Assembly (NCBI RefSeq): GCF_016405965.1
Contig: NZ_JAEFCD010000002.1
Span: forward strand, 124,001 to 188,000
Length of the DNA stretch: 64,000 bases
Reading direction: 5' to 3'
Source of the DNA: Alteromonas sp. IB21
GTDB taxonomy: Bacteria > Pseudomonadota > Gammaproteobacteria > Enterobacterales > Alteromonadaceae
The stretch's first letter is position 1; every line of letters begins with the position of its first letter. Under the pieces are notes generated by a model that was given only the letters and a program-made list of their open reading frames with translations, had not been told where the DNA came from and did no database searches. Of the stretch, positions 8,453 to 17,997 are shown one piece after another. The translations under genes and the position numbers were made by a program.

Positions 8453-10582
8453 ATGGGCTCAAGGAGACGTAGCACTTTGCGTGTGCTGGGGTGTGCCCTT
8501 CTTATTACTCTGCAACTTGCCTATATCAAAATGGCTGCTGCAGACACCATTTTGGGCACTGAAATCGCAAACATTGAAAGGCTTCTTGATGCCGAACGAT
8601 ATGCTGATGCCGACAGCAAAGCACTGCTTGTAATAGAGCAAGCCTATCAACAAAACCAAGTACCCGCGGACGACTTTCTGAAACTTGGTGTACTTTTCCT
8701 AAATGCATCTCGTTTTGAAGTGTCTAAAGTAGTATTTAGTGCCGCATTGGAACGCTACACATCTACAGGTGCACTTAGCAAAATGGCACTGACACTGCTT
8801 CACCTTGCTATTTCCGAAAGGCATCTTTCCAACTACGATTCCGCCCTTACCTATGTGCATCGTGCTATGTCGATTGCACAAATAGAGAGAAACGATACCT
8901 TAAAAGCCAGGCTAAATTTAGAACTCGGAACTATTCAGCAGCAGCAAGGCAAAATCGGGATTGCACTCGAACCACTCAAACAAGCATTAGGTTTCTTCCG
9001 AGATAATGATATGCCCAGCGAGATGAGCCTTTCCTTGCTGCATATTGGCGACTTATACAGCACACTTAATCAGACTTCACTTGCTCATACCTATTATCGT
9101 GACGCATTAGAAAGTATAGAAAAAACGAATGACAGTCGCTTGCTTGGTATTATTAAAACTCGCTTGGGTGCACTTTTGCTTAAAACGAGTACACCTATAC
9201 AAGCTATTGAAAGCATTGAAAACGGGCTTAAGCATTTAGACGCTACTGACGACGTGGGCGCTATCGCCGAAGCGAAAATGTTGTTGGGTAGCGCGCTTGT
9301 AGAACACGGTGATACACAAAATGGGCGTGAATTGCTGCAAGAAGCCATGGCGTTTGCTCAATCATCCGGACAATTAAAACTTATGCAGGAAGGGCGGCTT
9401 GCCCTCGCTCGCGCCTACATGAAGGAGCAGAGTTTCGAGCTGGCGTTAGCTGAGGCGCGCACCGGAACTGTTGAGGCTAGAAAACATCGTGACCTTCGCG
9501 AACAAATAAGCTTTTTATCTTTACAGCTCAATGCTTTCGTATCCGTGGGAGAGTTTAAAAAGGCGTTGGACATTCAATCGGTAATACAGCAGTTGCGCGA
9601 GGCATTACTGGACTCTGAAAACAAATCTGCTATTGAAGGCCTTCAAGCTGAAATTGAAGTTATCCGACAATCTCACACTCTTGAAAAGCTAGAGGAATCA
9701 AAACAGCTAGCCCTTGCCCAGGCAGAGCAGGAAAAGCTACAGACAACCCTAGTTTGGAGCATCTCGTTGGCAGCGTTGCTGTTTACGTTTCTAATATGGA
9801 GCCGATACAAACAGCGCCAGCAAACCATCATTTTGCGCCGTGAGGTTCGTCAGCAAACATTGACGCTTCAAGAGAAGAACGAAGAATTACAAGCCGCCTA
9901 TAGAACCCTTGAAGAAGTCAGCTTACGAGATTCTTTAACGAGTTTATACAACAGACACTACCTTGAGTCTCAGCTTCCCGGAGAAATAAGGCGAAGCCAG
10001 TTTTCATCTAATCAAAGCACTGATACGAATAAGTCAAAGCAAGATTTACTTTGTCTACTTATTGATATTGACCATTTCAAACGAATTAACGACGATTACG
10101 GCCACATTGCAGGCGACAAGGTGTTGACATCGTTTGCGCAAGTTTTAAAGCACGTTTTTAGGCTTACCGATTTAATAATTCGATGGGGAGGCGAAGAATT
10201 TTTAGTCGTTTGTCGCCAGTCTAATCGCGAGGAGCTTCCGGAGCTTGCTGAACGTTGTCGCGAAATGGTTGCAAGTACCCCTTTTGATATTGGGTTAGAA
10301 AAACCGATAAATATAACCTGCAGCATAGGTTTCTCGTTACTGCCGCCAGACAAAAAAGACAATTTTGACATGGCTTGGGAGCGTACGTTTGCTGTCGTTG
10401 ATTATGCGCTCTACGCTGCAAAGCTCTCAGGAAGAAACGGCTGGGTAGGCGTTATTGAAACGCTCAATAACAATGAAAATAAGCGCACGCCAATAGATCA
10501 CAAATTTAATTTTACTGGTTCAAGAATTGCGACATCATTCAATAACGTTGCAAGTATAAAATGGCCAGATAACCTCGATTAA
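8453..10582 (+). CDS. TPR-repeat membrane diguanylate cyclase (GGEEF)
   Basis: A 709-residue protein predicted to make cyclic di-GMP. A signal segment (residues 8-30) exports a sensor region of tetratricopeptide repeats (about 35-390), a helix at about 433-452 crosses the membrane, a coiled coil follows, and the GGDEF domain occupies about 490-665. The active motif is GGEEF at 579-583. Upstream, RLTD five residues before it matches the inhibitory I-site RxxD, so product feedback is expected. The TPR domain would face the periplasm and bind an unknown partner. The gene stands alone between the parA pair and the GFA-like gene. Confidence 0.92.
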   Translation: MGSRRRSTLRVLGCALLITLQLAYIKMAAADTILGTEIANIERLLDAERYADADSKALLVIEQAYQQNQVPADDFLKLGVLFLNASRFEVSKVVFSAALERYTSTGALSKMALTLLHLAISERHLSNYDSALTYVHRAMSIAQIERNDTLKARLNLELGTIQQQQGKIGIALEPLKQALGFFRDNDMPSEMSLSLLHIGDLYSTLNQTSLAHTYYRDALESIEKTNDSRLLGIIKTRLGALLLKTSTPIQAIESIENGLKHLDATDDVGAIAEAKMLLGSALVEHGDTQNGRELLQEAMAFAQSSGQLKLMQEGRLALARAYMKEQSFELALAEARTGTVEARKHRDLREQISFLSLQLNAFVSVGEFKKALDIQSVIQQLREALLDSENKSAIEGLQAEIEVIRQSHTLEKLEESKQLALAQAEQEKLQTTLVWSISLAALLFTFLIWSRYKQRQQTIILRREVRQQTLTLQEKNEELQAAYRTLEEVSLRDSLTSLYNRHYLESQLPGEIRRSQFSSNQSTDTNKSKQDLLCLLIDIDHFKRINDDYGHIAGDKVLTSFAQVLKHVFRLTDLIIRWGGEEFLVVCRQSNREELPELAERCREMVASTPFDIGLEKPINITCSIGFSLLPPDKKDNFDMAWERTFAVVDYALYAAKLSGRNGWVGVIETLNNNENKRTPIDHKFNFTGSRIATSFNNVASIKWPDNLD

Positions 10583-10603
10583 AAGCAGTAGAGGAATAGC
10601 GGT

Positions 10604-10921
10604 ATGTATAGAGGAAGTTGTAGTTGCCAAGCTATTCAGTATGAAGTTGACCATATTGGTGAACTTGAAGCTGATAATGAGACATTGTCACAGGCTGATG
10701 CCTGCGCATTTCGGGTAAACATAACCAAAGAGCAACTGGTCATTGACTGCGCACCTTCAACGCTGGCTGCACTGCATGAGTCAAATGGAGAAACGCATCA
10801 CGTATGCAACCTTTGTGGCAGCGTCGTTTATATTGAGGATAGCGCGAAAAATATTGTGGTAGAGGTTAATTACAGCGGCCATGATGTGTTAGCTGAGACA
10901 CACTGCCAGTTCATTCTCTAG
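10604..10921 (+). CDS. Short GFA-domain (CENP-V/Gfa-like) zinc protein
   Basis: A 105-residue protein with the C6-S-C8 pair near the N-terminus and C68-N-L-C71-G near the end, the layout of the glutathione-dependent formaldehyde-activating enzyme family. Family members usually have 120-190 residues and an additional central CxCxxC cluster; here only Cys34 remains in that area (ADACAFRVN). It probably binds one structural zinc but may have lost the glutathione-binding role. It starts 21 bases after the cyclase gene and may be read through from it. The substrate is unknown. Confidence 0.75.
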   Translation: MYRGSCSCQAIQYEVDHIGELEADNETLSQADACAFRVNITKEQLVIDCAPSTLAALHESNGETHHVCNLCGSVVYIEDSAKNIVVEVNYSGHDVLAETHCQFIL

Positions 10922-10960
10922 CGGAATGTTGTGATGCTCACGACGCGCTATTTATTCTTG

Positions 10961-10992
10961 TATGGTGGCAAGCAAAGGCACTTACCACCATA
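10961..10992. terminator. Stem-loop between convergent genes
   Basis: TATGGTGG at 10961-10968 pairs with CCACCATA at 10985-10992, extended inward by AAG/CTT. It lies between the GFA-like gene (plus) and prsR (minus). No strong T run follows on either strand, so termination is only a guess. Confidence 0.4.
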
Positions 10993-11004
10993 TTGTGCGA
11001 TAAG

Positions 11005-12366
11005 TTAATCGCTGCTTTTAATGTCTTCCATGTGATATTTATCGATAAGTGAGTAAAGGGTTGGTCTAGTTACACCAAGAAGCTCGGCCGTTCTCGACAT
11101 ATTCTTTTCCGCTTTTTGATACGCCCGACGAATTGCACGGCTTTCGGCTATTTCTCGCACCTCTCGCAAATTCAGCGTTTCAGGCTCATCTTGAGCATCA
11201 ACAGGCATTAACCCAAGATCGTCAGGCTGAATAACCGTGCCCTCTGCCATAATTACCGCTGACTTCAATTTGTTCTGCATTTCGCGAATGTTGCCCGGCC
11301 ATTTATGTGCAAGCATGGCATTAACCGCTGACTCAGAAAAACTTTTGGCTTTGGCTTTAAACTCTTCACGATAAATATTGAGGAAAGTTCGGGCAAGCAG
11401 AATAATATCTTGATCCCGGTCGCGCAGCGGCGGGATCATAATAGGCATCTCACCTACTCTATAATATAAATCTTCTCTGAAGGTTTCTTGCGCAACCATA
11501 CTTTGTAAATCTCGGTGGGTTGCGCAAATGACTCGGATATCTACTGGAATTTCATTTCGACCACCGACTCGCTCAATAACACGCTCTTGCAAGAAACGAA
11601 GCATTTTAGCCTGAAGTCCAATAGGCATGTCTCCAATTTCATCTAAGAACAGCGTTCCTCCTTGAGCGGTCTCTATTTTGCCCACGGTCGTTTTATTCGC
11701 GCCGGTAAACGCGCCTTTTTCATATCCGAACAGCTCGCTTTCTAACAAGTTTTCAGGAATAGAGGCGCAGTTAATCGCCACGAAAGGCTTATCTCTTCTA
11801 GGGCTGTGCTCGTGAATACTACGAGCAAAAACTTCTTTACCTGTGCCACTTTCACCCAATAACAAAGTACTTATATCTGTATTGGCAATTTTCTCAGCGC
11901 GGCGTACTACTTTTTGAATCGCCTCGCTATTACCCACAATACGCGACATACCCGAACGAGAGCGGGCTAATATGCTGTTTTCGTGTTCTAGCTTAGAAAG
12001 ATTGAGTGCGCGGTGGACAAGCAACTTTATGGTGTCAGAGTCTATTGGCTTTTGATAAAAATCGTAGGCTCCGAAGTCTATAGCCTTCAACGCATTTTGC
12101 TTGTCATTGTTTCCTGTAACAACTATGACTTTAGTTCGAGGCGCAAGAGAGATGATATCATGGAGAATACGAAGCCCCTCTGAGGCATTCGCTGGATCGG
12201 GAGGCAGTCCTAAATCAAGAGTCACAACTTTTGGCTCAAACCGACGCAGTTGAGCGATGGCTGAAGTATGATCGTCAGCGAACACAACATTGTAATCCGT
12301 AAGACTCCATTTAAGCTGCTTTTGAATACCTAAATCATCGTCTACTACCAAAATGGTATCAGTCAT
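11005..12366 (-). CDS. prsR: PrsR-type sigma-54-dependent response regulator
   Basis: A 453-residue NtrC-class regulator: receiver domain (1-120, phospho-acceptor Asp51 in TLDLGLPPDPAN), AAA+ domain with Walker A GESGTGKE at 171-178, the sigma-54 contact loop GAFTGA at 218-223, Walker B LFLDEIGD, and a Fis-type HTH at the C-terminus (SRTAELLGVTRPTLYSLIDK). The receiver insert DPANASEG and the pairing with the next gene fit PrsR, the PEP-CTERM-system regulator that acts with sigma-54. It is read from the same strand just after prsK (79 bases between). Confidence 0.88.
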   Translation of the reverse strand: MTDTILVVDDDLGIQKQLKWSLTDYNVVFADDHTSAIAQLRRFEPKVVTLDLGLPPDPANASEGLRILHDIISLAPRTKVIVVTGNNDKQNALKAIDFGAYDFYQKPIDSDTIKLLVHRALNLSKLEHENSILARSRSGMSRIVGNSEAIQKVVRRAEKIANTDISTLLLGESGTGKEVFARSIHEHSPRRDKPFVAINCASIPENLLESELFGYEKGAFTGANKTTVGKIETAQGGTLFLDEIGDMPIGLQAKMLRFLQERVIERVGGRNEIPVDIRVICATHRDLQSMVAQETFREDLYYRVGEMPIMIPPLRDRDQDIILLARTFLNIYREEFKAKAKSFSESAVNAMLAHKWPGNIREMQNKLKSAVIMAEGTVIQPDDLGLMPVDAQDEPETLNLREVREIAESRAIRRAYQKAEKNMSRTAELLGVTRPTLYSLIDKYHMEDIKSSD

Positions 12367-12445
12367 CTTGTCATCCTATTATTATACTTCATCCATTGAG
12401 AGCGCGTGGCTTTATGCGTTTTTTCACACTTATTCAGAGCACACC

Positions 12446-14476
12446 CTATCCTATCGGAAAATACAGCGTAAAACAGCTTCCACGACCAGGTTCGCTTTGA
12501 ACGGTAAGCTTACCGCCAAGTGACTCAATGTAGGTTTTGGCGTCATAAGCACCAATGCCCATACCCGCATTCCCTTTAGTCGTATCAAAGGGCTTGAATA
12601 GTCGCTCATCAATAAACGCTTTATCCATGCCTGTACCGGTATCTTCTATCATTACAAGCTGTGTATTATTATCTGAATTATGGGTAATAACCACATCTAC
12701 TTCACCATCATCTGCCGTAGCTTGCTGCGCATTACTTATGAGATGGTAGAGTACGTTTGCAACTTTTTCTCTATCTACCAACACGGGTGTTTCTCGCACA
12801 AGATGCAAAGATGGTAAAGGACGTAGTACTGAACATCGCTTCTCAACCACATCTTTCACAATGTCTGAAAGAAGAAATTCAGAATTCACGCCCTCTTCTA
12901 CCGCTTTTTTATCGGTAAGTTGTTTGAGCATTTTTTCCATTCTGGCTTTGGTATGCTCTAAGGTCTCAAAGGTGTCATCGATGAACTCCGGATTGTGCTT
13001 ATGCTGCTGAGCATTGGCCAAGATCAAATCGACTTGCGCTAGAACATTTTTCAAATCATGCAATACGAACGCTGACATTCGATTAAATGCAGCAAACTGA
13101 GCATTTTCAGCTACGACTTGGGCAGCTTCGTGATGCTGCATATATGTGCCTACTTGCTCAGATACGGCGGTTAGGTAATCTTTCACTTCCCAATTAAGGC
13201 TGATTTTTTCGTTCTCCCCTGCCGCGAGCACAGCAAAGCCCCACAAACCATCATCTTTCAGAAAAGGAACAAAAAGTTGGTACCCCCACTGCTTTAACGC
13301 GTCTCTATCTAGCTTCAACCCTTCGTAATCAAAGGGCTTTACCAGGTAAGCATCGGTGTCGATAATCCAACCATTTTTGTCACTATAAAGTGCGAGCGCA
13401 TCAAGGGTTGTGCACTTGTGCGCCTTGTCGTTTGAAATTGGAGACGCTTCAGCAACACACTCATACCCGTTCGACGTGACTTTAAATAGCAAGCCAGATT
13501 CGTACTGGATAGCGTTAAGCATGCCGGTTAAACCCGCATAGTACACATCTGAACTCGACTCTCCGGCTTTCGTCAGCCATTTCGTCAGCTTTACCCATTC
13601 GACGCGATAATCAAACTGGTTGGCAAAAAAGTGCTTCGTAATAAATACTTTTATCTTGGTTCGAAAACCATTCGATAAGAATACCGTGGCAAGCAAAGCA
13701 AAGGACATGACGACTAAAATTATTTGAACGGTCGCGCCCCAACTCCCCCCCATATAGTTTATCGCGTACCCAACTACCGCCATTACAAAAAGGTAGCCAC
13801 CTGCCACTAAAAGCAACGAGCTATGCAATACAACATCACGGGAGATAAATATATCAATGCCCCAATGATGGATTCGCCGGATGGAAATAACGAGCAGGGG
13901 CATTAACATGAAGTAGATAAAACCGCGGGCAGCTATGTAGCCAACCTCTACTTGGTTGACCATGGTTGCATTCGCGTAGGTAACAAATTCAAATAAATTT
14001 GTTGCCCCTAGATAAATAATAAGTGGCTTAAAGGCCCATTGCTCTCGACCTGCTTGTCTATAGACCACTTCTAGTAAAACCAGTACTTCCAAAGACAATA
14101 CAATGAGTACAAGAAAACTCCACGCTGGATTGACCGCCAATAAATAAGGCGCAAGCAATGCAATTAACGCAGGTGCTAAAATAATAAGCGTAACGGGCCG
14201 CTTCAACACATCAACAATATTGTTAAAACTGGTTTGCAGGCAGCCCGCTAGAAATAACAACCACGCAAGCTGTTTGAGAACGTCTGCACTAAGTAACCAG
14301 CTCAGTGAGACAGGACCAAACAGTGTAGTAACTAAACTAGTCGACCACAAAAATGTAGCAGCCGTGGCCAACACTAATAGATTTTTGGCCACACCCGGTT
14401 TGCGTACTGTCAGTAACAACAATAAAAGGGCTAAATGCGCCAGACTATTTAACACATAGCCTACATCTGAAATCAT
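12446..14476 (-). CDS. prsK: PrsK-type membrane histidine kinase
   Basis: A 676-residue sensor kinase. The first 270 residues hold about eight or nine hydrophobic helices, followed by a GAF-like region (about 290-440), an H-box with His473 in FVLHDLKN, and a HATPase domain (LISNAQQA, IEDTGTGM, GMGIGAYDAK). This multi-helix N-terminus plus GAF plus kinase is the PrsK architecture. PrsK phosphorylates PrsR, encoded next. In other genomes the pair accompanies exosortase XrtA, exopolysaccharide genes and PEP-CTERM substrates; none of these is in this window. A GGTGAG ribosome site precedes the ATG. Confidence 0.88.
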   Translation of the reverse strand: MISDVGYVLNSLAHLALLLLLLTVRKPGVAKNLLVLATAATFLWSTSLVTTLFGPVSLSWLLSADVLKQLAWLLFLAGCLQTSFNNIVDVLKRPVTLIILAPALIALLAPYLLAVNPAWSFLVLIVLSLEVLVLLEVVYRQAGREQWAFKPLIIYLGATNLFEFVTYANATMVNQVEVGYIAARGFIYFMLMPLLVISIRRIHHWGIDIFISRDVVLHSSLLLVAGGYLFVMAVVGYAINYMGGSWGATVQIILVVMSFALLATVFLSNGFRTKIKVFITKHFFANQFDYRVEWVKLTKWLTKAGESSSDVYYAGLTGMLNAIQYESGLLFKVTSNGYECVAEASPISNDKAHKCTTLDALALYSDKNGWIIDTDAYLVKPFDYEGLKLDRDALKQWGYQLFVPFLKDDGLWGFAVLAAGENEKISLNWEVKDYLTAVSEQVGTYMQHHEAAQVVAENAQFAAFNRMSAFVLHDLKNVLAQVDLILANAQQHKHNPEFIDDTFETLEHTKARMEKMLKQLTDKKAVEEGVNSEFLLSDIVKDVVEKRCSVLRPLPSLHLVRETPVLVDREKVANVLYHLISNAQQATADDGEVDVVITHNSDNNTQLVMIEDTGTGMDKAFIDERLFKPFDTTKGNAGMGIGAYDAKTYIESLGGKLTVQSEPGRGSCFTLYFPIG

Positions 14477-14602
14477 CCTTTTATCTCACCCTTATTGTCG
14501 TTTCTAAGAAATGTACTATCAGAGAACGCGTGTAAGCACGACATCCCTATCCTAAAGACACTATGCTTACACAGCTCAGTGCCTTCATAAGTTAATAAAG
14601 CA

Positions 14603-15727
14603 CTATCTCTTACGTATAACCAGAGATCCAATTGAATAACCCGCCCCAAATGAGCAAAGTACGCCAACGTCGCCCGCAACAAGATCTTCATGGTTAAGGC
14701 CAAAGGCAATCACAGAGCCTGCAGAAGCGGTATTGGCAAATTCATCCAGCACGATTGGCGCTTCTGTACGATCTGCATCTCGTCCAAGCAATCGCTTACA
14801 AATGAGGGTGTTCATATTGATATTTGCCTGATGCAGCCACCAGCGTTTGACGCCTTCAGGTTTTATGTCGTGAGTGGCTAAGTGCTCCTCAATATGCGCA
14901 GCAGCCAGGGGGCAAACTTCTTTGAACACTTTTCTCCCAGCCTGATGGAACAATTTATCAGGTCCATAGGGATCAACATCTTCTGCACGGGTCATATAAC
15001 CAAAGTTCGAGCGAATGTTATTGGAGAACTTTGTCAGCGCCTTAGTACTAAGCACGTCATAAACATGCTTACTCTGTGCGGTTTCAGCCATCTCCAACAC
15101 GGTAGCAGTTGCCACATCACCAAAAATAAAATGGCTGTCGCGGTCGGCGTAGTTAATTTGTGGAGAAACCAACTCGGGGTTTATTACCAATACGCGCGTT
15201 GCGTTTTTCGCACACAGCATCTCATAAGCGCGATGCATACCAAAAGTTGCCGCCGAGCAAGCCACCAACATATCGAAACCGAAACCTTCAATATTGAGTG
15301 CTTCTTGCACTTCAATGGCTATTGCCGGATAGGCACGTTGTGTATAGGCACATGAGACGATAACAGCGTCAATGTCTTTGCTATCAAGGTTAGCTGATGC
15401 CAGGGCAAGTTTTGCCGCTTCAACGGCTATTTCAGCTTGATGGGAGAGTTCATCATCACCACGAGGCGCAATTTTCGGTTTCATCCGAGTGATATCGAGC
15501 GCACCTTCTTTCTGATAGATATAGCGGCTTTTGATGCCTGATGCTTTTTCGATGAACTCGGCGCTTGAATAAGGCATGGCGTTAACGTCGCCCGCTTCTA
15601 TCTGCGTTTTATTTTCTTCATTGAAAGCGTCAACATAGGCATTATAGCTATTAACCAGTTCTTCATTTGTAATACTGTCTTTAGGGTGCCATACACCTAC
15701 ACCACTAATCACAACTTGCTGAGACAT
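14603..15727 (-). CDS. Beta-ketoacyl-ACP synthase III-like thiolase-fold enzyme
   Basis: A FabH-type condensing enzyme of 374 residues, longer than FabH (about 317). The triad is visible: Cys157 in VACSAATF, His299 in WLHQANINMN, and Asn332 in EFANTASAGS. The enlarged N-terminal half, with an insertion before SGIKSRYIY, is like the Pseudomonas FabH-like enzymes that feed beta-oxidation acyl-CoAs into fatty-acid synthesis; that role here is only an analogy. The second in-frame ATG (15727) is preferred because GAG stands at a proper distance, whereas it abuts the first ATG (15733). prsK follows 126 bases later. Confidence 0.88.
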   Translation of the reverse strand: MSQQVVISGVGVWHPKDSITNEELVNSYNAYVDAFNEENKTQIEAGDVNAMPYSSAEFIEKASGIKSRYIYQKEGALDITRMKPKIAPRGDDELSHQAEIAVEAAKLALASANLDSKDIDAVIVSCAYTQRAYPAIAIEVQEALNIEGFGFDMLVACSAATFGMHRAYEMLCAKNATRVLVINPELVSPQINYADRDSHFIFGDVATATVLEMAETAQSKHVYDVLSTKALTKFSNNIRSNFGYMTRAEDVDPYGPDKLFHQAGRKVFKEVCPLAAAHIEEHLATHDIKPEGVKRWWLHQANINMNTLICKRLLGRDADRTEAPIVLDEFANTASAGSVIAFGLNHEDLVAGDVGVLCSFGAGYSIGSLVIRKR

Positions 15728-16194
15728 AAGCATTCTCTATTTTTTAATTAACACCACAAACGTATTATGCACAGCGTTGCGACGTGCCCTTTACACGATA
15801 GGCGGCGTGTCCTGAACGCATTAATACGTGTGCAATTTAATGTCACCGACACCCACTTTAGTGTGCCGAGCGCATTTCGTGCATATAGCTTACCTCAATC
15901 CGCTTTCGGTGTAACTATAGGGAATGTGACCAATCGTGTTTGCGCTGGTAATCAACCGCTCTGACTCAATAAATAACAGTCCGCATAGATTGAAAAAGGC
16001 TAGTGAATTGAACTAGTGGAAAAATACCTTTGCGAGATATCTGTGTTAGTGAAGCTCTTAGCGCGCTTAGTATCTATGCCGATTGCATTCAGAACCGCTT
16101 ACTTGGTACTTCTAATGACAGCTTTGACACTCGTCTTATGCCAATAAAAAACCCGCTTTTAAAGGCGGGTTTTCATAGAGTGTTTCGTAAATAA
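15728..16194. other. Intergenic region with one terminator
   Basis: Between the starts/ends of two minus-strand genes. Apart from the terminator at 16146-16173 and the presumed promoter of the FabH-like gene, I see no supported gene; the small frames here lack ribosome sites. Confidence 0.5.
16146..16173 (-). terminator. Intrinsic terminator of the choice-of-anchor-I gene
   Basis: A stem AAAACCCGC / GCGGGTTTT with loop TTTTAAAG lies 22 bases after the stop of the lipoprotein gene and could work in both directions. Confidence 0.75.
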
Positions 16195-17997
16195 TTAAAG
16201 CTGGTTGATTTGCCAAACGGTCACTGTACCGCTTACTTCGCTACCTACAACCAGAAGAGGAACACCACTTGGGCTATCTTCAGCGCTTACAAATACTAAG
16301 CTCTCTGGCGCTAGATCACCAATAACATCGTTAGCGGTTAATCCTTCGGTAAGGTCACGGTTAATGATGTATTCAGCAAACTGTACATCGTATGGGTTTG
16401 TTACGTCGTAAACAAAAATACCGCCCATGCGCTCCGTACCAATAAAGGCGTAAGTCCGATCGCCTACTTGACCTACCGTTAATGCTTCTGGCTCAGGCCC
16501 TTTATTCTCTGAACGAGAGTCGCCTTCGTTTTCGTCATCGCCGTTATTAAATTGTGCACCATGAATCGAAGCAGTAATACGCTCAAAGTCGTCTCCTGAG
16601 TCATAAACCACTAAACCGTTTTGGTCCCAGATAGTGAATGAGCGCGCGCCATATGCATAAGCAGCATCGTACTCACCGTCACCATCAGCATCACCCATTG
16701 CTGAAGTTACGCGTAGATCGTCAGCTTCACCGGTTGCCTGCAACATGGCTAATTCAGAGTTTGCGGCAGCAGTCAGGTCTTCTACTTTAACTTCATCGGT
16801 ATACGCCAGACAGCCATCGTCTTCATCAAATGATAGACCGCCGGCAGCAGTACATGCGGCCTCGTCAGCAGCTTCAAAGAAGTATTCACGGGCATCACCT
16901 TCGTTCGCTGTAACAATGAAAGTCGCATCTTTCCACGTAAAGTTAGCGATGGTATCAGGCTGGTACACACCATATAGTCCTGTGTACTGACCAAAGCTCA
17001 CGGCCCCGTCTTCTTGTATATCAATGTTAAGACCAGCCCACGACTTAGTGCCTAAGCCAACAACATCAACTGTTAACTCTTCTAAGTCTAAAATAGCCAG
17101 GCCGTTGTTTTCCTGAAGACTTACGTAAGCAACATCGTTGGTGGCTGTGATATATTCTGGCTCTAAATCTTTTGCAACAGACGACGTGATTGCAGTGCCG
17201 TTAATTGTTCGTCCTGCTGGGTTAGGGAACATCATTCCCTGTGCCATCAAATCAGCTTCAGTGCCATTAAGTGCGCTAAAGCCAACGGTAGTCCCTGTTT
17301 CTTCAGGTTCACCACTGGCTAGAATATTGATAACCGTAATCGACCCTTCAGGGTCAATAGTGTAATCATCAGAAGGCTCACCTTCGTTTGCTACCAATAC
17401 TTTGCCGCCATCTGGTGTAAAGGTAACCATATCAGGTAGCGCGCCTACTTCTACCGAATCTAAAAATGCGGGCGCTGAGCTATCCAGACCGTTATAAAAC
17501 AGTACATAACCATTGTCTGTTTTAACGTCAGCCGGCATTGCAACGGCCATAAGGTCACCGCTTATTGCTATGCTTGTTACGCTACCCAGCGTAACGCCGT
17601 TAATATCAGCAGGCAGTGCGATAGTGGTTGGGGTTAGTGAAGTCGTGTTGATGGGATCTGGCATAGTAGCCGTATTCACGCTAGAAGCATCAATAACCGC
17701 AATGGTGTTGGTTTCACCATTTGTTGCGTAAATTGTGCTAGTCCCAGCGTGGAATTGAACAATTTCAGCGGCCGTTTGATTACCTAGGAAGGCACGACCG
17801 ACAACGTCCATAGCAATGCCGATTGATGCATCGGTACCATCGCTTCCATCTGCGCCAGACTCACCTTGTTCACCTTGTGGGCCCTGCGCACCCGTTTCAC
17901 CTTGTGCCCCGTCGTCGCCATCAAGGCCACATCCAGAGAGCGCAGCAGACACTAAAAATGCGAGTAATCCATATTTAAACTTATTACGCACTGCCAT
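16195..17997 (-). CDS. Choice-of-anchor-I lipoprotein with collagen-like linker
   Basis: A 600-residue predicted lipoprotein: signal peptide with lipobox ALSGC (Cys23), then a collagen-like Gly-X-X run (about residues 28-56), then a beta-propeller-like domain of about 530 residues. The family is often annotated as alkaline-phosphatase-like or choice-of-anchor I; motifs include ANEGEPSDDY, VTANEGDAREY and KGPEPEALTVG. A loop DADGDGEYD resembles a calcium-binding site. No catalytic activity is established for the family. It is probably surface-attached. The gene is monocistronic, ending at a strong terminator. Confidence 0.85.
   Translation of the reverse strand: MAVRNKFKYGLLAFLVSAALSGCGLDGDDGAQGETGAQGPQGEQGESGADGSDGTDASIGIAMDVVGRAFLGNQTAAEIVQFHAGTSTIYATNGETNTIAVIDASSVNTATMPDPINTTSLTPTTIALPADINGVTLGSVTSIAISGDLMAVAMPADVKTDNGYVLFYNGLDSSAPAFLDSVEVGALPDMVTFTPDGGKVLVANEGEPSDDYTIDPEGSITVINILASGEPEETGTTVGFSALNGTEADLMAQGMMFPNPAGRTINGTAITSSVAKDLEPEYITATNDVAYVSLQENNGLAILDLEELTVDVVGLGTKSWAGLNIDIQEDGAVSFGQYTGLYGVYQPDTIANFTWKDATFIVTANEGDAREYFFEAADEAACTAAGGLSFDEDDGCLAYTDEVKVEDLTAAANSELAMLQATGEADDLRVTSAMGDADGDGEYDAAYAYGARSFTIWDQNGLVVYDSGDDFERITASIHGAQFNNGDDENEGDSRSENKGPEPEALTVGQVGDRTYAFIGTERMGGIFVYDVTNPYDVQFAEYIINRDLTEGLTANDVIGDLAPESLVFVSAEDSPSGVPLLVVGSEVSGTVTVWQINQL

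Noticed and set aside
14882-15355. A 157-codon plus-strand frame
   Set aside because: Lies wholly antisense to the FabH-like gene, whose active-site motifs are clear.
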